Shown: positions 18,415 to 28,365, counted from the first letter of the stretch. The stretch: 59,191 bases of DNA from Xanthomonas arboricola (GCF_003353015.1 NZ_QREM01000009.1:1153723-1212913); one strand, 5' to 3'. Numbers and translations: made by a program. Notes: generated by a model from the sequence alone, not told the origin.

Positions 18415-20232
18415 TCAGAAGTTGCCGCTGAAGTTCACGAACAGCGTCGCATCGCGGGCGCTGCGCTGTGCGGTGGTGGTGCTCAGGCCGATGTTGCTCT
18501 GCAGGCCCCACAGGCCGGTGCGGGCGCCCAGCACGACGGTCGCATAGTTGCGGTCGAAGTTCTGGCCCGGGACGGTGTACATGCCCACGTCCGGCATCGA
18601 CTGCAGCCAGGCGCTGGCTTCGGTGCCGTCCTTGAACTCGTGGTCGTAGGTCGCCTGCAGGTACGGCTTGACCATTGCGCCGTCCAGGCGCACCTGGAAG
18701 CCGATGCGGCCGACCATCGAATCGATGTCCTGATCGGCGTAGCCCAGCGCAGTGGAGCTCGCGTTGTTCTCGGTGTAGCCGTCGAGCTTGAGCTTCTGCC
18801 AGGTCAGCCCGACCACCGGGCCATACTTGACGTTGCCTTCGCCCAGCGAATAGCCGGCGTTGACCGCGGCGGTGAGGTTGCTGCCGTCCGGCGAGCCGCT
18901 GTGCACGCGCGTGGCCGGCCCGAGCTGCACTTCGCGGTCGACGTCGTAGCTGAGCCAGCTGTAGCTGACCTGAGCGTTGACCCAGACCGGGCCGGTGTAC
19001 CAGCCGAAGAAACCGCCCAGCGTGGTGTCGTCCTGCTTGAAGCTGCCGTTGCGGTTGCCGAAATCGGCATCCATGCTGCCGAAGCCGGCAAAGCCGCCGA
19101 ACACCAGGTCGCCAGCCGTCCAGTCCACGCCGAACAGGCCGGCCGGGGCCATGCCGTCGTACAGATCGGCGTGGTCGTAGCGCTGCATGTCGCCACGCAC
19201 GCTACCCCACCAACGCAGGCCATCGGCGTCCGGCTTGCCGTCCAGATGCCAGGCCACCTGATCGGCGCGCGCGCGGCCGATGGCCTGTGCCGAATGCGTC
19301 AGCACCTGCTGCAGGCGCGGCGCTTCCAGCAGCGAGATGGCGTACTGGCCCAGGATCTGGTGGGTGGCGGTGGTCGGATGAATGCCGTCGGCAAACACAT
19401 AGGTGTTCGGCGCGTTGGCGGCGACCAGGCTGGTCGGGTTGCACGCCGGCAGCGGCACGGCCGGGTTGCAGGCGGTGCTGGTGACGTTGCTGAAGCCGTA
19501 GGTGCCGGGATCGGCGACCACTTCCTGCAGGATGTGGAAGGTGTCGACCGGGATCACGCGCAGGCCCGCCGAGCGCAGGCCATTGAACAATGCGGTGTTG
19601 TAGGCGGTCGCCGCCGCAGTGCCCTGCGCCATCGCGGCGGCACCGCCGGCGCGGAAGCGCGGGGTGATGCCCACGTCCGGAATGGTCGGCACCATCACGT
19701 AGCGCGCGCCGGCGGCCTGCAAGGCGCCGACCGCACCGACCTGCGCGGTGACCGCGTTGCCGATGATGGCCTGCGCCTGGGCCGGCGCCGTGGCGGCGGC
19801 GAGCAGATCGTTGGCGCCGCCCCACACGGTGTAGAGCGCGTTCGGGTTGGCCTGGCCGCCGTTGGCGCTCAGGTAGGTGTTGATCTGGCTGGTCACCGAA
19901 GGCGCGGCGCCGAGCACGCTGGTCGAACCGGCCTGGATGCGCGCACCGCCGGCAGCGTAGTTGTCGCCGGTCTGGCCGTTGCCGTTGGGCGCGGCATTGG
20001 TGCCGTAATGGTCGGCAACGTATTCGGCCCAGACCCAGCCCGGGTTGGTGGTGAACTTGCCGGTGACCGCGCGCGAGGCGGCCGGCAGCAACGGGCTGTA
20101 GTAGCCGCTGTCGGTGAGGCTGTCACCGAAGAACACGGTCTGGTCGAACGCAGACGCGGCCATGGCCGGGGTGGCCGCAAGGGCGATGGCAACGGCCATC
20201 ATGGAACGGATCGGGCGAAGAGTTGTAGCCAT
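18415..20232 (-). CDS. Autotransporter GDSL esterase/lipase (EstA type)
   Basis: The 605-residue protein has a signal peptide (cleavage near AMAASA, residue 26), a GDSL hydrolase passenger (about 28-330) and a C-terminal autotransporter beta-barrel (about 340-605) ending in Phe. The serine nucleophile is Ser38 in FFGDSLTDSG; the Asp/His pair is in FADGIHPTTATHQ (about 310); GGANDL supplies the oxyanion-hole Asn. Such enzymes stay anchored in the outer membrane with the esterase domain facing outward and hydrolyse short- to medium-chain esters. The four cysteines are only two, in TACNPAVPLPACNP. It is monocistronic, divergent from thiS. Confidence 0.9.
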   Translation of the reverse strand: MATTLRPIRSMMAVAIALAATPAMAASAFDQTVFFGDSLTDSGYYSPLLPAASRAVTGKFTTNPGWVWAEYVADHYGTNAAPNGNGQTGDNYAAGGARIQAGSTSVLGAAPSVTSQINTYLSANGGQANPNALYTVWGGANDLLAAATAPAQAQAIIGNAVTAQVGAVGALQAAGARYVMVPTIPDVGITPRFRAGGAAAMAQGTAAATAYNTALFNGLRSAGLRVIPVDTFHILQEVVADPGTYGFSNVTSTACNPAVPLPACNPTSLVAANAPNTYVFADGIHPTTATHQILGQYAISLLEAPRLQQVLTHSAQAIGRARADQVAWHLDGKPDADGLRWWGSVRGDMQRYDHADLYDGMAPAGLFGVDWTAGDLVFGGFAGFGSMDADFGNRNGSFKQDDTTLGGFFGWYTGPVWVNAQVSYSWLSYDVDREVQLGPATRVHSGSPDGSNLTAAVNAGYSLGEGNVKYGPVVGLTWQKLKLDGYTENNASSTALGYADQDIDSMVGRIGFQVRLDGAMVKPYLQATYDHEFKDGTEASAWLQSMPDVGMYTVPGQNFDRNYATVVLGARTGLWGLQSNIGLSTTTAQRSARDATLFVNFSGNF

Positions 20233-20390
20233 CGGAGTGCCTGCTCAAGTGTAGGGTGGAACTGGACCGGACCCGCATGCGTACGCCGGCGAATGGCACA
20301 TGGTTCCACCCTCGCCGCCCGCGCTCACGCTGCATTGCCGCATAACGCAAAAACGCGCGCCCTGACGGCGCGCGATGCCACAATGATGAC

Positions 20391-20591
20391 ATGAACATTC
20401 AACTCAACGGCACTGCGCGCGACGTTCCCGACGACTTGCTGCTGGCAACCCTGCTGGAGCAGGAAGGTCTTGCACAGCGGCGCGTGGCGGTGGAGGTCAA
20501 TGGCGAAATCGTGTCGCGCGGGCGGCATGCCACGCACCACCTGCGTGCCGGCGATGTGGTGGAGATCGTGCACGCATTGGGCGGCGGCTGA
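20391..20591 (+). CDS. thiS: Thiamine sulfur-carrier protein ThiS
   Basis: This 66-residue ubiquitin-fold protein starts [15 protein letters not shown] and ends in GGG. The C-terminal Gly-Gly is adenylated by ThiF and loaded with sulfur, which ThiG transfers into the thiazole ring of thiamine. It precedes thiG by 49 bases on the same strand, an operon. No TPP riboswitch fold was recognised in the 158 bases upstream. Confidence 0.93.
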   Translation: MNIQLNGTARDVPDDLLLATLLEQEGLAQRRVAVEVNGEIVSRGRHATHHLRAGDVVEIVHALGGG

Positions 20592-20640
20592 TGCGGCGCG
20601 CGGGCCGGCGCAGCTGCGCGCGATCGGTGATAATTGCCTG

Positions 20641-21435
20641 ATGACCAATACCGCCCCCTCTGATGCGCTGATCATCGCCGGCAAGCCCTACCGCTCGCGC
20701 CTGCTGACCGGCACCGGCAAGTTCAAGGATCTGGACGAAACCCGCTTGGCCACCGACGCGGCCGCCGCGCAGATCGTCACCGTGGCGATCCGCCGGGTGA
20801 ACATCGGCCAGGACCCGAACGCACCCAGCCTGCTCGATGTGCTGCCGCCGGATCGCTACACGCTGCTGCCCAACACCGCCGGCTGCTACACCGCCGAAGA
20901 TGCGGTCCGCACCTGCCGGCTGGCGCGCGAATTGCTGGACGGCCACAACCTGACCAAGCTGGAAGTGCTCGGCGACGAGCGCACGCTGTATCCGGATGTG
21001 GTGCAGACGCTCAAGGCCGCCGAGCAGCTGGTCGCCGACGGCTTCGAGGTCATGGTCTATACCTCCGACGACCCGATCCTGGCCAAGCGCCTGGAAGAGA
21101 TCGGTTGCGTGGCAGTGATGCCGCTGGCTGCGCCGATCGGTTCCGGGCTGGGCATCCAGAACAAGTACAACCTGCTGGAAATCATCGAGAACGCCAAGGT
21201 GCCGATCATCGTCGACGCCGGCGTGGGCACGGCCTCGGATGCGGCGATCGCGATGGAGCTGGGCTGCGACGGTGTATTGATGAATACCGCCATCGCCGGG
21301 GCGCGCGATCCGATCCTGATGGCCAGCGCGATGCGCAAGGCGATCGAGGCCGGGCGCGAGGCCTTCCTGGCCGGGCGGATTCCGCGCAAGCGGTATGCAT
21401 CGGCGTCCAGTCCGGTGGATGGCGTGATTGGATGA
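20641..21435 (+). CDS. thiG: Thiazole synthase ThiG
   Basis: The 264-residue TIM-barrel enzyme condenses deoxyxylulose phosphate, dehydroglycine and ThiS-thiocarboxylate into thiazole phosphate. Lys106 in [17 protein letters not shown] is the expected Schiff-base residue. Phosphate-binding loops are visible as PIGSGLGI and [12 protein letters not shown] and in the [10 protein letters not shown] region. Length is as for the family. ATG 20641 gives the canonical start [15 protein letters not shown]. It follows thiS and is ended by a terminator. Confidence 0.95.
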   Translation: MTNTAPSDALIIAGKPYRSRLLTGTGKFKDLDETRLATDAAAAQIVTVAIRRVNIGQDPNAPSLLDVLPPDRYTLLPNTAGCYTAEDAVRTCRLARELLDGHNLTKLEVLGDERTLYPDVVQTLKAAEQLVADGFEVMVYTSDDPILAKRLEEIGCVAVMPLAAPIGSGLGIQNKYNLLEIIENAKVPIIVDAGVGTASDAAIAMELGCDGVLMNTAIAGARDPILMASAMRKAIEAGREAFLAGRIPRKRYASASSPVDGVIG

Positions 21436-21557
21436 GTGGCTGGGCTGCGTTGACAGTGCAGTCGATGCGCAAGGCTTGGCGGTGTGAGGTGCCGGGTGTG
21501 GCCGTTGCCAGATCGCGCATTACTGCGAGTACCCCTCACGCCCTACCCTCACCCCAA

Positions 21558-21589
21558 CCCCTCTCCCAAAGGGAGAGGGGCTTTGTTTT
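21558..21589 (+). terminator. Terminator after thiSG, in a Xanthomonas intergenic repeat
   Basis: CCCCTCTCCC pairs with GGGAGAGGGG around an AAA loop (21558-21580), followed by CTTTGTTTT. The run from about 21541 (CCCTCACCCCAACC) is a very common Xanthomonas intergenic sequence, which here doubles as the terminator 120 bases past thiG. Confidence 0.75.
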
Positions 21590-21606
21590 CTGATGTGACT
21601 TGACTC

Positions 21607-22365
21607 ATGACCGATCCTTTCACCAGCGACGGCGCCAAGATGCCGCCCAAGCCCTTCACCATCGAAGAGGGACGCCGGCAGGTGCGCAGCTTCGTGCTGC
21701 GCCAGGGCCGCTTTACCCCGGCCCAGCAACGGGCATTCGATGAGTTGTGGCCACGCTTCGGCCTGGACTACAGCGGTACGCCGCGCGATCTGGATGCGGC
21801 GTTCGGCCGTCCCGCGCCCAAGGTGCTGGAAATCGGCTTCGGCAATGGGGCGGCGTTGCGCTTTGCCGCGCAGCAGGACCCCAGCCGCGACTACATCGGC
21901 ATCGAGGTGCATGCGCCCGGCGTCGGCCGCCTGCTCAATGCGCTGGACGAGGATGGCAGCACGCATGTGCGCCTGTATCACCACGACGCAGTGGAAGTGC
22001 TCGAGCACGAGATCGCCGATGGCGCGCTGGACGAAGTGCGCATCTACTTCCCCGATCCGTGGCACAAGAAGCGCCACAACAAGCGCCGCCTGATCCAGCC
22101 GGCGTTTGCGGCACTGGTGGTACGCAAGCTGCGCCATGGCGGCCGCCTGCACGCGGCCACCGACTGGGCCGATTACGCCGAACAGATGTGGGACGTGCTC
22201 GACGCCACACCGGGCCTGGTCAACCGCGCCGGCCCGCGCGGCCACGTCGAACGCCCCGCCTGGCGCCCGCAGACCCACTTCGAAACCCGCGGCCAGAAGC
22301 TCGGCCACGGCGTGTGGGATCTGCTGTATGACCGGGATTCGGGAGTGGGGAGTGGGGATTCGTAA
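21607..22365 (+). CDS. trmB: tRNA (guanine-N7)-methyltransferase TrmB
   Basis: This 252-residue SAM-dependent enzyme makes m7G46 in tRNAs. The SAM-binding region is [16 protein letters not shown] (about 76-91) with [14 protein letters not shown]. The catalytic region is [23 protein letters not shown] (about 137-160), and [10 protein letters not shown] is near 185. The native end is near LLYDRDS; the last residues (GVGSGDS) and the stop come from the left arm of an inverted-repeat element at 22332. Enzyme activity is unlikely to depend on this tail. The next gene begins 75 bases later. Confidence 0.94.
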   Translation: MTDPFTSDGAKMPPKPFTIEEGRRQVRSFVLRQGRFTPAQQRAFDELWPRFGLDYSGTPRDLDAAFGRPAPKVLEIGFGNGAALRFAAQQDPSRDYIGIEVHAPGVGRLLNALDEDGSTHVRLYHHDAVEVLEHEIADGALDEVRIYFPDPWHKKRHNKRRLIQPAFAALVVRKLRHGGRLHAATDWADYAEQMWDVLDATPGLVNRAGPRGHVERPAWRPQTHFETRGQKLGHGVWDLLYDRDSGVGSGDS

Positions 22366-22434
22366 CAGCGCCTTCCCGCACACTCGACGCCACAGCAGCT
22401 CACCGAATCCCCACTCCCCACTCCCGAATCCCGG
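22332..22434 (+). repeat. G-rich inverted-repeat element, copy A
   Basis: A perfect 31-bp inverted repeat (22332-22362 with 22404-22434), built from GGGATT/GGGAGT units, flanks a 41-base loop that starts GTAACAGCG just after the arm. The left arm overlaps the end of trmB and the right arm ends six bases before the next ATG. Related copies are at 55472-55578 and 58523-58641. Confidence 0.85.
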
Positions 22435-22440
22435 CCCCTG

Positions 22441-24303
22441 ATGGATACCGCGCTGACACTGACCAACGATATGAAGCTCGTCCTCGGGCTGGTCGGTTTC
22501 ACGATGGCGATGTTTTTGTTCGAGCGCATTCGCGCCGACGTGGTGGCCTTGATCGTGCTGGTGGTGCTGGGCGTGACCGGGCTGGTGGCGCCGGAAGAAC
22601 TGTTCGGCGGCTTTTCCGGTAACGCGGTGATGAGCATCATCGCCACCACCATTCTCGGTGCGGGGCTGGAGCGCACCGGTGCGTTGAATCGCCTGGCAAG
22701 CTGGTTACTGCGGCGCTCGCACGGCAGCGAACAACGCCTGATGATGATGACGCTGGCCATCTCCGGCCTGAACTCGTCCTTCATGCAGAACCCGTCGGTG
22801 ATGGCCTTGTACCTGCCGGTCGCCTCGCGGCTAGCCGCGCGCACCGGGCTGACCCTGCAACGCATGTTGCTGCCGATCGCCGCGGCCATCGTGATGGGCG
22901 GCGCGCTGACCATGGTGGGCAATTCGCCGCTGATCCTGCTCAACGACCTGCTGGTGTCGGCCAACAACAACCTGCCCTCGGGCATGGCCAGCATCGAGCC
23001 GTTGACGATGTTCGCGCCGCTGCCGATCGGCGTGGCCCTGCTGATCGCCGCACTGCTGTACTTCCGTTTCTACGGCGACCGCAAGCTGATCGAGGAAGAA
23101 CGCCTGATCAACGAAGGCGTCACGCCCTCGCGCACCGAGAGCTATTTCGCCAAGACCTACGGCATCGACGGCGACGTGTTCGAGCTCACCGTCAGCGCCG
23201 AAAGCCCGCTGGTCGGCATGACCCTGGGCGAGGCCGAGGCGCTGCACGACGCGCCGTTGCTGCTGGCGCTGAAGACCGGCAACGACACCCGGCTGGCGCC
23301 GCCGGCGGACATGCGCATCTGGGTCGGCAGCGTGCTCGGGGCGATGGGGCCGCGCCAGGAAGTGAACGACTTCGCACAGAATCAGTTCCTGCGCATGTCC
23401 TCGCGCCTGCGCAACCTGGGTGACCTGTTCAATCCCAGCCTTGCCGGCATTTCCGAAGCATTGATTCCGCCCAACTCGCGGCTGATCGGCAAGACCGCCG
23501 CCGAGTTGCGCCTGCGCAAGCAGAGCGGCATCAGCCTGCTGGCGATCAACCGCGACAAGCAGGTGATCCGCGAGGATGTGCGCAACGTGCCGCTGCGCGG
23601 CGGCGACATGCTGGTGTTCCACAGCATCTGGCAGGACCTGGCGCAGGCGGCGGAAAGCCGCGATTTCGTGCCGGTGACCGACTTCCCCAAAGGCGAGCAG
23701 CGCCCGCACAAGTTCAAGATCGCGATGGCGATCTTCGCCTTCACCATCCTGATCGCGCTGACCTCGCGGCTGCCGGTGGCGCTGACCTTGATGACCGGCG
23801 TGGCCTGCATGCTGGTCAGCGGCGTGCTGCGCATGGACGAGGCCTACGCCTCGATCAACTGGAAGACCATCTTCATGATGGCCGGCCTGATTCCACTGGG
23901 CTGGGCGATGGACAGCAGCGGCACCGCGGCCTGGGTGGCCGGCCATACCATCGACCGCCTGCCCGAGGGCATTCCGGTGTGGGCGCTGGAAATCAGCCTG
24001 GCGCTGCTGACCACTGCGTTCTCGCTGGTGATCAGCCATGTCGGCGCCACCATCGTGATGGTGCCGATCGCGGTCAACCTGGCGCTGGCGGCCAACGGCA
24101 ACCCCACGGCATTCGCACTGATCGTGGCGTTGTCGGCGTCCAACAATCTGATGACCGCCTCCAACCCGGTGATCTCGATGGTGGCCGGCCCGGCCAACTA
24201 CCAGCCGCGCGAGCTGTGGCGCGTGGGCGCACCGCTGTCGCTGATCTACATCGTGGTGATGGTGTCGATGATCAACCTGATGTTCTGGTGGGCAGCGCGC
24301 TGA
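22441..24303 (+). CDS. SLC13-family permease with two RCK_C domains
   Basis: The 620-residue inner-membrane protein has two hydrophobic transport halves (about 10-210 and 425-620) separated by a cytoplasmic insert (about 230-410) carrying two TrkA-C/RCK_C-like domains (FELTVSAESPLVGMTLGEAE and SRLIGKTAAELRLRKQSGISLLAI). Signatures include SSFMQNPSVMALYLPV, TMVGNSPLILLND and ASNNLMTASNPVISMVAGPANY. Family members move divalent anions such as sulfate or dicarboxylates, and the RCK_C domains are thought to gate transport by ligand binding. Substrate is unknown. ATG 22441 directly follows the repeat element. Confidence 0.88.
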   Translation: MDTALTLTNDMKLVLGLVGFTMAMFLFERIRADVVALIVLVVLGVTGLVAPEELFGGFSGNAVMSIIATTILGAGLERTGALNRLASWLLRRSHGSEQRLMMMTLAISGLNSSFMQNPSVMALYLPVASRLAARTGLTLQRMLLPIAAAIVMGGALTMVGNSPLILLNDLLVSANNNLPSGMASIEPLTMFAPLPIGVALLIAALLYFRFYGDRKLIEEERLINEGVTPSRTESYFAKTYGIDGDVFELTVSAESPLVGMTLGEAEALHDAPLLLALKTGNDTRLAPPADMRIWVGSVLGAMGPRQEVNDFAQNQFLRMSSRLRNLGDLFNPSLAGISEALIPPNSRLIGKTAAELRLRKQSGISLLAINRDKQVIREDVRNVPLRGGDMLVFHSIWQDLAQAAESRDFVPVTDFPKGEQRPHKFKIAMAIFAFTILIALTSRLPVALTLMTGVACMLVSGVLRMDEAYASINWKTIFMMAGLIPLGWAMDSSGTAAWVAGHTIDRLPEGIPVWALEISLALLTTAFSLVISHVGATIVMVPIAVNLALAANGNPTAFALIVALSASNNLMTASNPVISMVAGPANYQPRELWRVGAPLSLIYIVVMVSMINLMFWWAAR

Positions 24304-24543
24304 ACCGGCGTGATCGCCGGCGACAGCGATCGCTGCAGATACGCGCGCAGATGGAGCGACCATCGATGCTGCACGTCAGGCGCACTGCACGCCTCATCGC
24401 CAGGCACGAGACGCAGCGACGACTCCAGCTGCTGCCTGAAGCGGGCTGACGACTGCTGGCGATGTCCTGCCAGCCGCACACTGCTCCAGCCTCGGCCCGC
24501 ACACCTTGCGCTGGCGCGTGTGACGCCGGCTCAGCGCGGCGAC

Positions 24544-24885
24544 CTAGCCAAGCACCACCTGCGTCCCTTCGATGCGTACCGGCACCGCCAGCAGCGATTG
24601 GCCGCGACACGGCCCGCTGATGCATTCGCCGCCACTGAGCTCGAACGCTGCACCGTGCGCTGCGCAGACCAGGTGCCCTTCCTTGGTCTTGAGGAACTGG
24701 CCGGGTGCCCAATCCAGCCGCCTGCCGGCATGCGGGCAGACGTTCAACCAGGCGCGCACCTGGGCACCATCGCGATACAGCACCAGCGACTCCGCGCCGC
24801 CGTCCCACGTCGCTTCGACTTCCAGAAATCCGGCATCGGGAATCTGCGCCAAGTCGGCAAGCGTGGTGGGCGATGGCGAAGACAT
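24544..24885 (-). CDS. Rieske [2Fe-2S] ferredoxin-like protein
   Basis: This 113-residue single-domain protein has Cys50-x-His52 (CPHAGRRLDW) and Cys74-x-x-His77 (CAAHGAAF), the four ligands of a Rieske cluster. There is no signal peptide or membrane anchor, so it is a soluble cytoplasmic electron carrier or part of an unlinked oxygenase. No oxygenase or reductase gene is adjacent. The ATG at 24885 gives the family start; in-frame sequence upstream is unrelated. Its gene runs opposite to both neighbours. Confidence 0.9.
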   Translation of the reverse strand: MSSPSPTTLADLAQIPDAGFLEVEATWDGGAESLVLYRDGAQVRAWLNVCPHAGRRLDWAPGQFLKTKEGHLVCAAHGAAFELSGGECISGPCRGQSLLAVPVRIEGTQVVLG

Positions 24886-25135
24886 GCGGTCTGCTGCTGG
24901 AGGACGGACTGCGATTGTGGCACGCGCCTGCGTCGTGCCAACGCCATGCGGTGGCTGCCACCTACGCATCTACTGCCCTCATGGAGAAGCGCTCCGGCCG
25001 ACAAGGCGAGGCGCCTGGAGCGCACCGGATGTGATGCACTTAACGAAACGGGCCATTGTTTAACGAAGTTTTCACTCAATGACATGAAACCGCAACGATA
25101 CTGCGGGCCTGTTTCCTGCCCGGCAGCCCACCGCC

Positions 25136-25411
25136 ATGCCTGCACGTCTCTTCCAATTCGGCAACCTCCACCACCTGTTTGCCCCGCGCAAGCCGCGTCA
25201 CCCGCTGGTGCGCGTTGCCGCCGGCATGGCGGGTCTGGTCATCCTTGCGGTGCTGATCTTCTTCAGCGTGTTCGTGGGCGCGGCGATGATCCTGGGCGGC
25301 ATCGCCTGGAAGCTGCTGAGCAAGTCGAACCGTCGCACGCCGCAGCAGACCCACGTGGTCGAAGCCGAGTACCGCGTGGTGCGCAAGCCCGCGTTGCCGT
25401 TGTCGCACTGA
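25136..25411 (+). CDS. Small single-pass membrane protein, unknown function
   Basis: The 91-residue protein has a basic N-terminus (LFAPRKPRHPLVR) and one long hydrophobic stretch, GLVILAVLIFFSVFVGAAMI (about 33-52, extending to 57). A polar C-terminal tail follows (SKSNRRTPQQTHVVEAEYRVVRK). By the positive-inside rule the tail orientation is ambiguous because both ends are basic. No family is recognised. It lies divergent from the Rieske gene. Composition and a clean start favour a real gene. Confidence 0.6.
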   Translation: MPARLFQFGNLHHLFAPRKPRHPLVRVAAGMAGLVILAVLIFFSVFVGAAMILGGIAWKLLSKSNRRTPQQTHVVEAEYRVVRKPALPLSH

Positions 25412-25630
25412 CGCGCCACGCCACCGCCATCGGGCGCGGTGAGCATTGAATCCTGATGTCGCTGCGCGCATGCCCTGGACGGCATGCGCGCTTTCGCCTG
25501 CGCCGACGCAGACCGCGATCCCACGAACTGCCAGCCAGGCGGCGCGATGCACTCCACGCGCAGCACGGCGGTTCCGTCATGCACGGGCAAACGGCTAGAC
25601 TCAGCTGCCCCGTTCCCCAAGGATGCGTGC

Positions 25631-26344
25631 ATGACCCACGATGTGATTCCCGCCGCCGACGTCCCGCGCATTCCGGTGGTGGGTGGCGGCAACTTTCCGG
25701 TGCACCGCATCTACTGCGTTGGCCGCAACTTTGCCGATCACGCGCGCGAGATGGGCGCTACCGCACCTGCCTCCAGGGCCGAACGGGGCCAGCCGACCTT
25801 TTTCATGAAGCCTGCCGATGCGATCGTGGTCGGCCACGGCGACCGGATTCCCTATCCGCCCGGCACCAGCGAGCTGCATCACGAAGTGGAGCTGGTGGTG
25901 GCACTGGGCAGCGATGCACCGGCCGGCGTGTTGCCGGTGGATCAGGCAGAGGCGCTGATCTATGGCTACGGCGTGGGCCTGGACCTGACCCGGCGCGATC
26001 TGCAGGCCGCCGCCAAGGCCAAGGGCCTGCCGTGGGACATCGCCAAGGGCTTCGATCACTCCGCACCGATCAGCGAGCTGGTGCATGCCGGCGAGGTGGG
26101 TGCGCTGGAGGCCTTGAACCTGTCGCTGGAGGTCAACGGCCAGGTGCGCCAGCAGTCGTTGCTGGACCAGATGATCTGGAACGTGCCGGAGATTTTGCAT
26201 GAGCTCTCCAAGCTCTATGCATTGCGCGCGGGCGACCTGATCTTCATGGGCACGCCGGCCGGCGTCGGCCCGCTGCTGCCGGGCGATCAATTCAGCGCAC
26301 GCCTGGAAAACGTCGCCGAGCGCCACGGCATCATCGCGGGCTGA
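25631..26344 (+). CDS. Fumarylacetoacetate hydrolase-family protein
   Basis: The 237-residue protein belongs to the FAH superfamily: YCVGRNFADHAREMG (about 30-44), PTFFMKPADAIV, metal-ligand region HHEVELVVALG (about 83-93), GYGVGLDLTRRDLQ, KGFDHSAP and the C-terminal FMGTPAGVGPLLPGD. The family cleaves C-C bonds in beta-diketo acids or acts as pyruvate hydrolase/oxaloacetate decarboxylase, with Mg2+ held by the Glu-Glu-Asp triad. The small size fits the FAHD1-like/YcgM group. AAGGA precedes ATG 25631. mscL follows after 60 bases. Confidence 0.9.
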   Translation: MTHDVIPAADVPRIPVVGGGNFPVHRIYCVGRNFADHAREMGATAPASRAERGQPTFFMKPADAIVVGHGDRIPYPPGTSELHHEVELVVALGSDAPAGVLPVDQAEALIYGYGVGLDLTRRDLQAAAKAKGLPWDIAKGFDHSAPISELVHAGEVGALEALNLSLEVNGQVRQQSLLDQMIWNVPEILHELSKLYALRAGDLIFMGTPAGVGPLLPGDQFSARLENVAERHGIIAG

Positions 26345-26404
26345 CACGCCGCCCGCTACGATCACGCTGCGGCAGTTGGTCCGCGACCGCATCTGGAGTG
26401 CGCT

Positions 26405-26836
26405 ATGGGAATGGTCAGCGAATTCAAGCAATTCGCGATGCGTGGCAATGTCATCGACCTGGCGGTCGGTGTGGTCATCGGTGCAGCGTTCGGCAAGATC
26501 GTCACCGCGCTGGTGGAAAAGATCATCATGCCGCCGATCGGCTGGGCCATCGGCAATGTGGATTTCTCGCGTCTGGCCTGGGTGCTCAAGCCTGCCAGCG
26601 TCGATGCCACCGGCAAGGAAATTCCGGCGGTGGCCATTGGCTATGGCGATTTCATCAACACCGTCGTGCAGTTCGTGATCATCGCCTTCGCGATCTTCAT
26701 GGTGGTCAAGTTGATCAACCGCCTGACCCATCGCAAGCCGGATGCCCCCAAGGGCCCGAGCGAAGAAGTGCTGTTGCTGCGCGAGATTCGCGATTCCCTG
26801 AAGAACGACACGCTGAAGACACCGGGCGTGCCGTAA
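26405..26836 (+). CDS. mscL: Large-conductance mechanosensitive channel MscL
   Basis: This 143-residue pentameric inner-membrane channel opens under membrane tension and vents solutes on osmotic downshock. The N-terminal amphipathic helix and TM1 are clear ([20 protein letters not shown], then [21 protein letters not shown]), the periplasmic loop carries [13 protein letters not shown]2 follows ([20 protein letters not shown]) and a C-terminal helix ends in [13 protein letters not shown]. Length is normal. GGAGTG precedes the ATG. Confidence 0.97.
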   Translation: MGMVSEFKQFAMRGNVIDLAVGVVIGAAFGKIVTALVEKIIMPPIGWAIGNVDFSRLAWVLKPASVDATGKEIPAVAIGYGDFINTVVQFVIIAFAIFMVVKLINRLTHRKPDAPKGPSEEVLLLREIRDSLKNDTLKTPGVP

Positions 26837-26946
26837 GCGGGCACATCCGCTGTGCAACGTCGCGCGGGAGGATGACCTTTCGCACGCAGACGGGGGACCT
26901 CGCGCTGATAAGCTCGGGGTCCCCCTTGTCGTTGGAGCCGCCCCGC

Positions 26947-28365
26947 ATGCGTCGCCTCGCTGTTGCCATCTCTGCCCTCCTCGCTTGCGCGCCCGCGCTC
27001 GCCGCACAGACCACCATCGCCGATGGCGCACTGCGCACCGCCGCACAGCTGCGCGAACAGGCCCTGGCCGACACCACCGGCTTTGCCGTGGTGGAATCCC
27101 TGACCACCGAAGTCGGCCCGCGTATCGCCGGTGGCGAGGCCGACCCGCGCGCGGTGGCCTGGGCCAAGGCCAAGTTCCAGTCGCTGGGCTTTGACAAGGT
27201 GTGGACCGAGCCGGTGAGTTTTCCCAAGTGGCAGCGGCGCAGCGAACAGGCGGCGGTGATCGGCGCGCATGCGCAGCCCCTGCACATCACCGCCCTGGGC
27301 GGCAGCCCGGGCGGCACCGTCGAAGGCGAGGTGGTGCGCTTCGACAACCTGGCCGCACTGCAGGCCGCACCGGCCGGCTCGCTGGCCGGCAAGATCGCCT
27401 TCGTCGATTATCAGATGACCAAGGCGCGCGACGGCAAGGATTACGGCAATGGCGGCGCGGTGCGCAGCAAGGGCCCGTCGGAAGCGATCCGCAAGGGCGC
27501 AATCGGCTTTGTGATGCGCTCGGCCGGCACCGACTCGCACCGCGTGCCGCATACCGGCATCACCCGTTTCGATGACGGCCTGACGCCGGTACCGGCAGCG
27601 GCGCTGTCGGTGCCCGACGCCAACCAGCTCGCGCGCCTGGCCGCGCTGGGCAGCACGCGTGTGCGGTTGGCACTGGACTGCGGCTGGGATGGCACGGCGA
27701 CCTCCTACAACGTGATCGGCGAAATCACCGGACGCAGCAAGCCCAAGGAAGTGGTGGTGATCGGCGGGCACCTGGATTCGTGGGATCTGGGCACCGGCGC
27801 GATCGACGATGGCGCCGGCGTGGCGATCACCATGGCCGCGGGCCACCTGATCGGCCAACTCAAGCAGGCGCCCAGGCGCACGATTCGCGTGGTGGCCTTT
27901 GCCAACGAGGAGCAGGGCCTGTACGGCGGCAAGGCATATGCGGCCGCGCATGGCAAGGATGCCAAGGACATGGCGCTGCATCAGATCGGCGCAGAGAGCG
28001 ACTTCGGGGCCGGGCGCATCTATGCGTTCAACACCGGCTCGGCCGCACCGGAAGACTCGCGCGCCGCGACCAGGCAGATCGCCGAGGTGCTCGCGCCGTT
28101 GGGCATCGCATATGCGCCGGACAAGGGCGGCCCCGGCCCGGATGTCGGGCCGATCTCCGCCAAGGGCGGCGCATGGGCATGGCTGGCGCAGGACGGCACC
28201 GACTACTTCGACCTGCACCACACCGCCGACGACACCCTGGACAAGATCGACCCCAAGGCGCTGGCGCAGAACGTGGCGGCCTACACGGTGTTTGCATACC
28301 TGGCAGCCGAGGCCGATGGCGATTTCGGCAGTCGCGCGAAAAGCGTGCAACCGCCGAGCGAATAA
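26947..28365 (+). CDS. Secreted M28-family zinc aminopeptidase
   Basis: The 472-residue protein has a signal peptide (MRRLAVAISALLACAPALAA, cleavage after ALA) and an inserted PA domain (about 115-240) within an M28 di-zinc peptidase. Zinc ligands are seen in IGGHLDSWDLG, IDDGAGVAI, FANEEQGLYG (the two Glu include the general base), ESDFG and the final LHHTADDTLD. It would act in the periplasm or outside the cell on peptide N-termini. The nearest upstream gene, mscL, ends 110 bases away. No partner genes are evident. Confidence 0.92.
   Translation: MRRLAVAISALLACAPALAAQTTIADGALRTAAQLREQALADTTGFAVVESLTTEVGPRIAGGEADPRAVAWAKAKFQSLGFDKVWTEPVSFPKWQRRSEQAAVIGAHAQPLHITALGGSPGGTVEGEVVRFDNLAALQAAPAGSLAGKIAFVDYQMTKARDGKDYGNGGAVRSKGPSEAIRKGAIGFVMRSAGTDSHRVPHTGITRFDDGLTPVPAAALSVPDANQLARLAALGSTRVRLALDCGWDGTATSYNVIGEITGRSKPKEVVVIGGHLDSWDLGTGAIDDGAGVAITMAAGHLIGQLKQAPRRTIRVVAFANEEQGLYGGKAYAAAHGKDAKDMALHQIGAESDFGAGRIYAFNTGSAAPEDSRAATRQIAEVLAPLGIAYAPDKGGPGPDVGPISAKGGAWAWLAQDGTDYFDLHHTADDTLDKIDPKALAQNVAAYTVFAYLAAEADGDFGSRAKSVQPPSE

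Noticed and set aside
20233..20390. A possible TPP riboswitch before thiS
   Set aside because: No CTGAGA or ACCTGAT-type conserved segments of the TPP aptamer are found in the 158-base leader.
22332..22434. GGGATT tandem units considered as a CRISPR array or microsatellite
   Set aside because: The units are short and arranged as two inverted arms around a unique loop, with no spacers and no cas genes.
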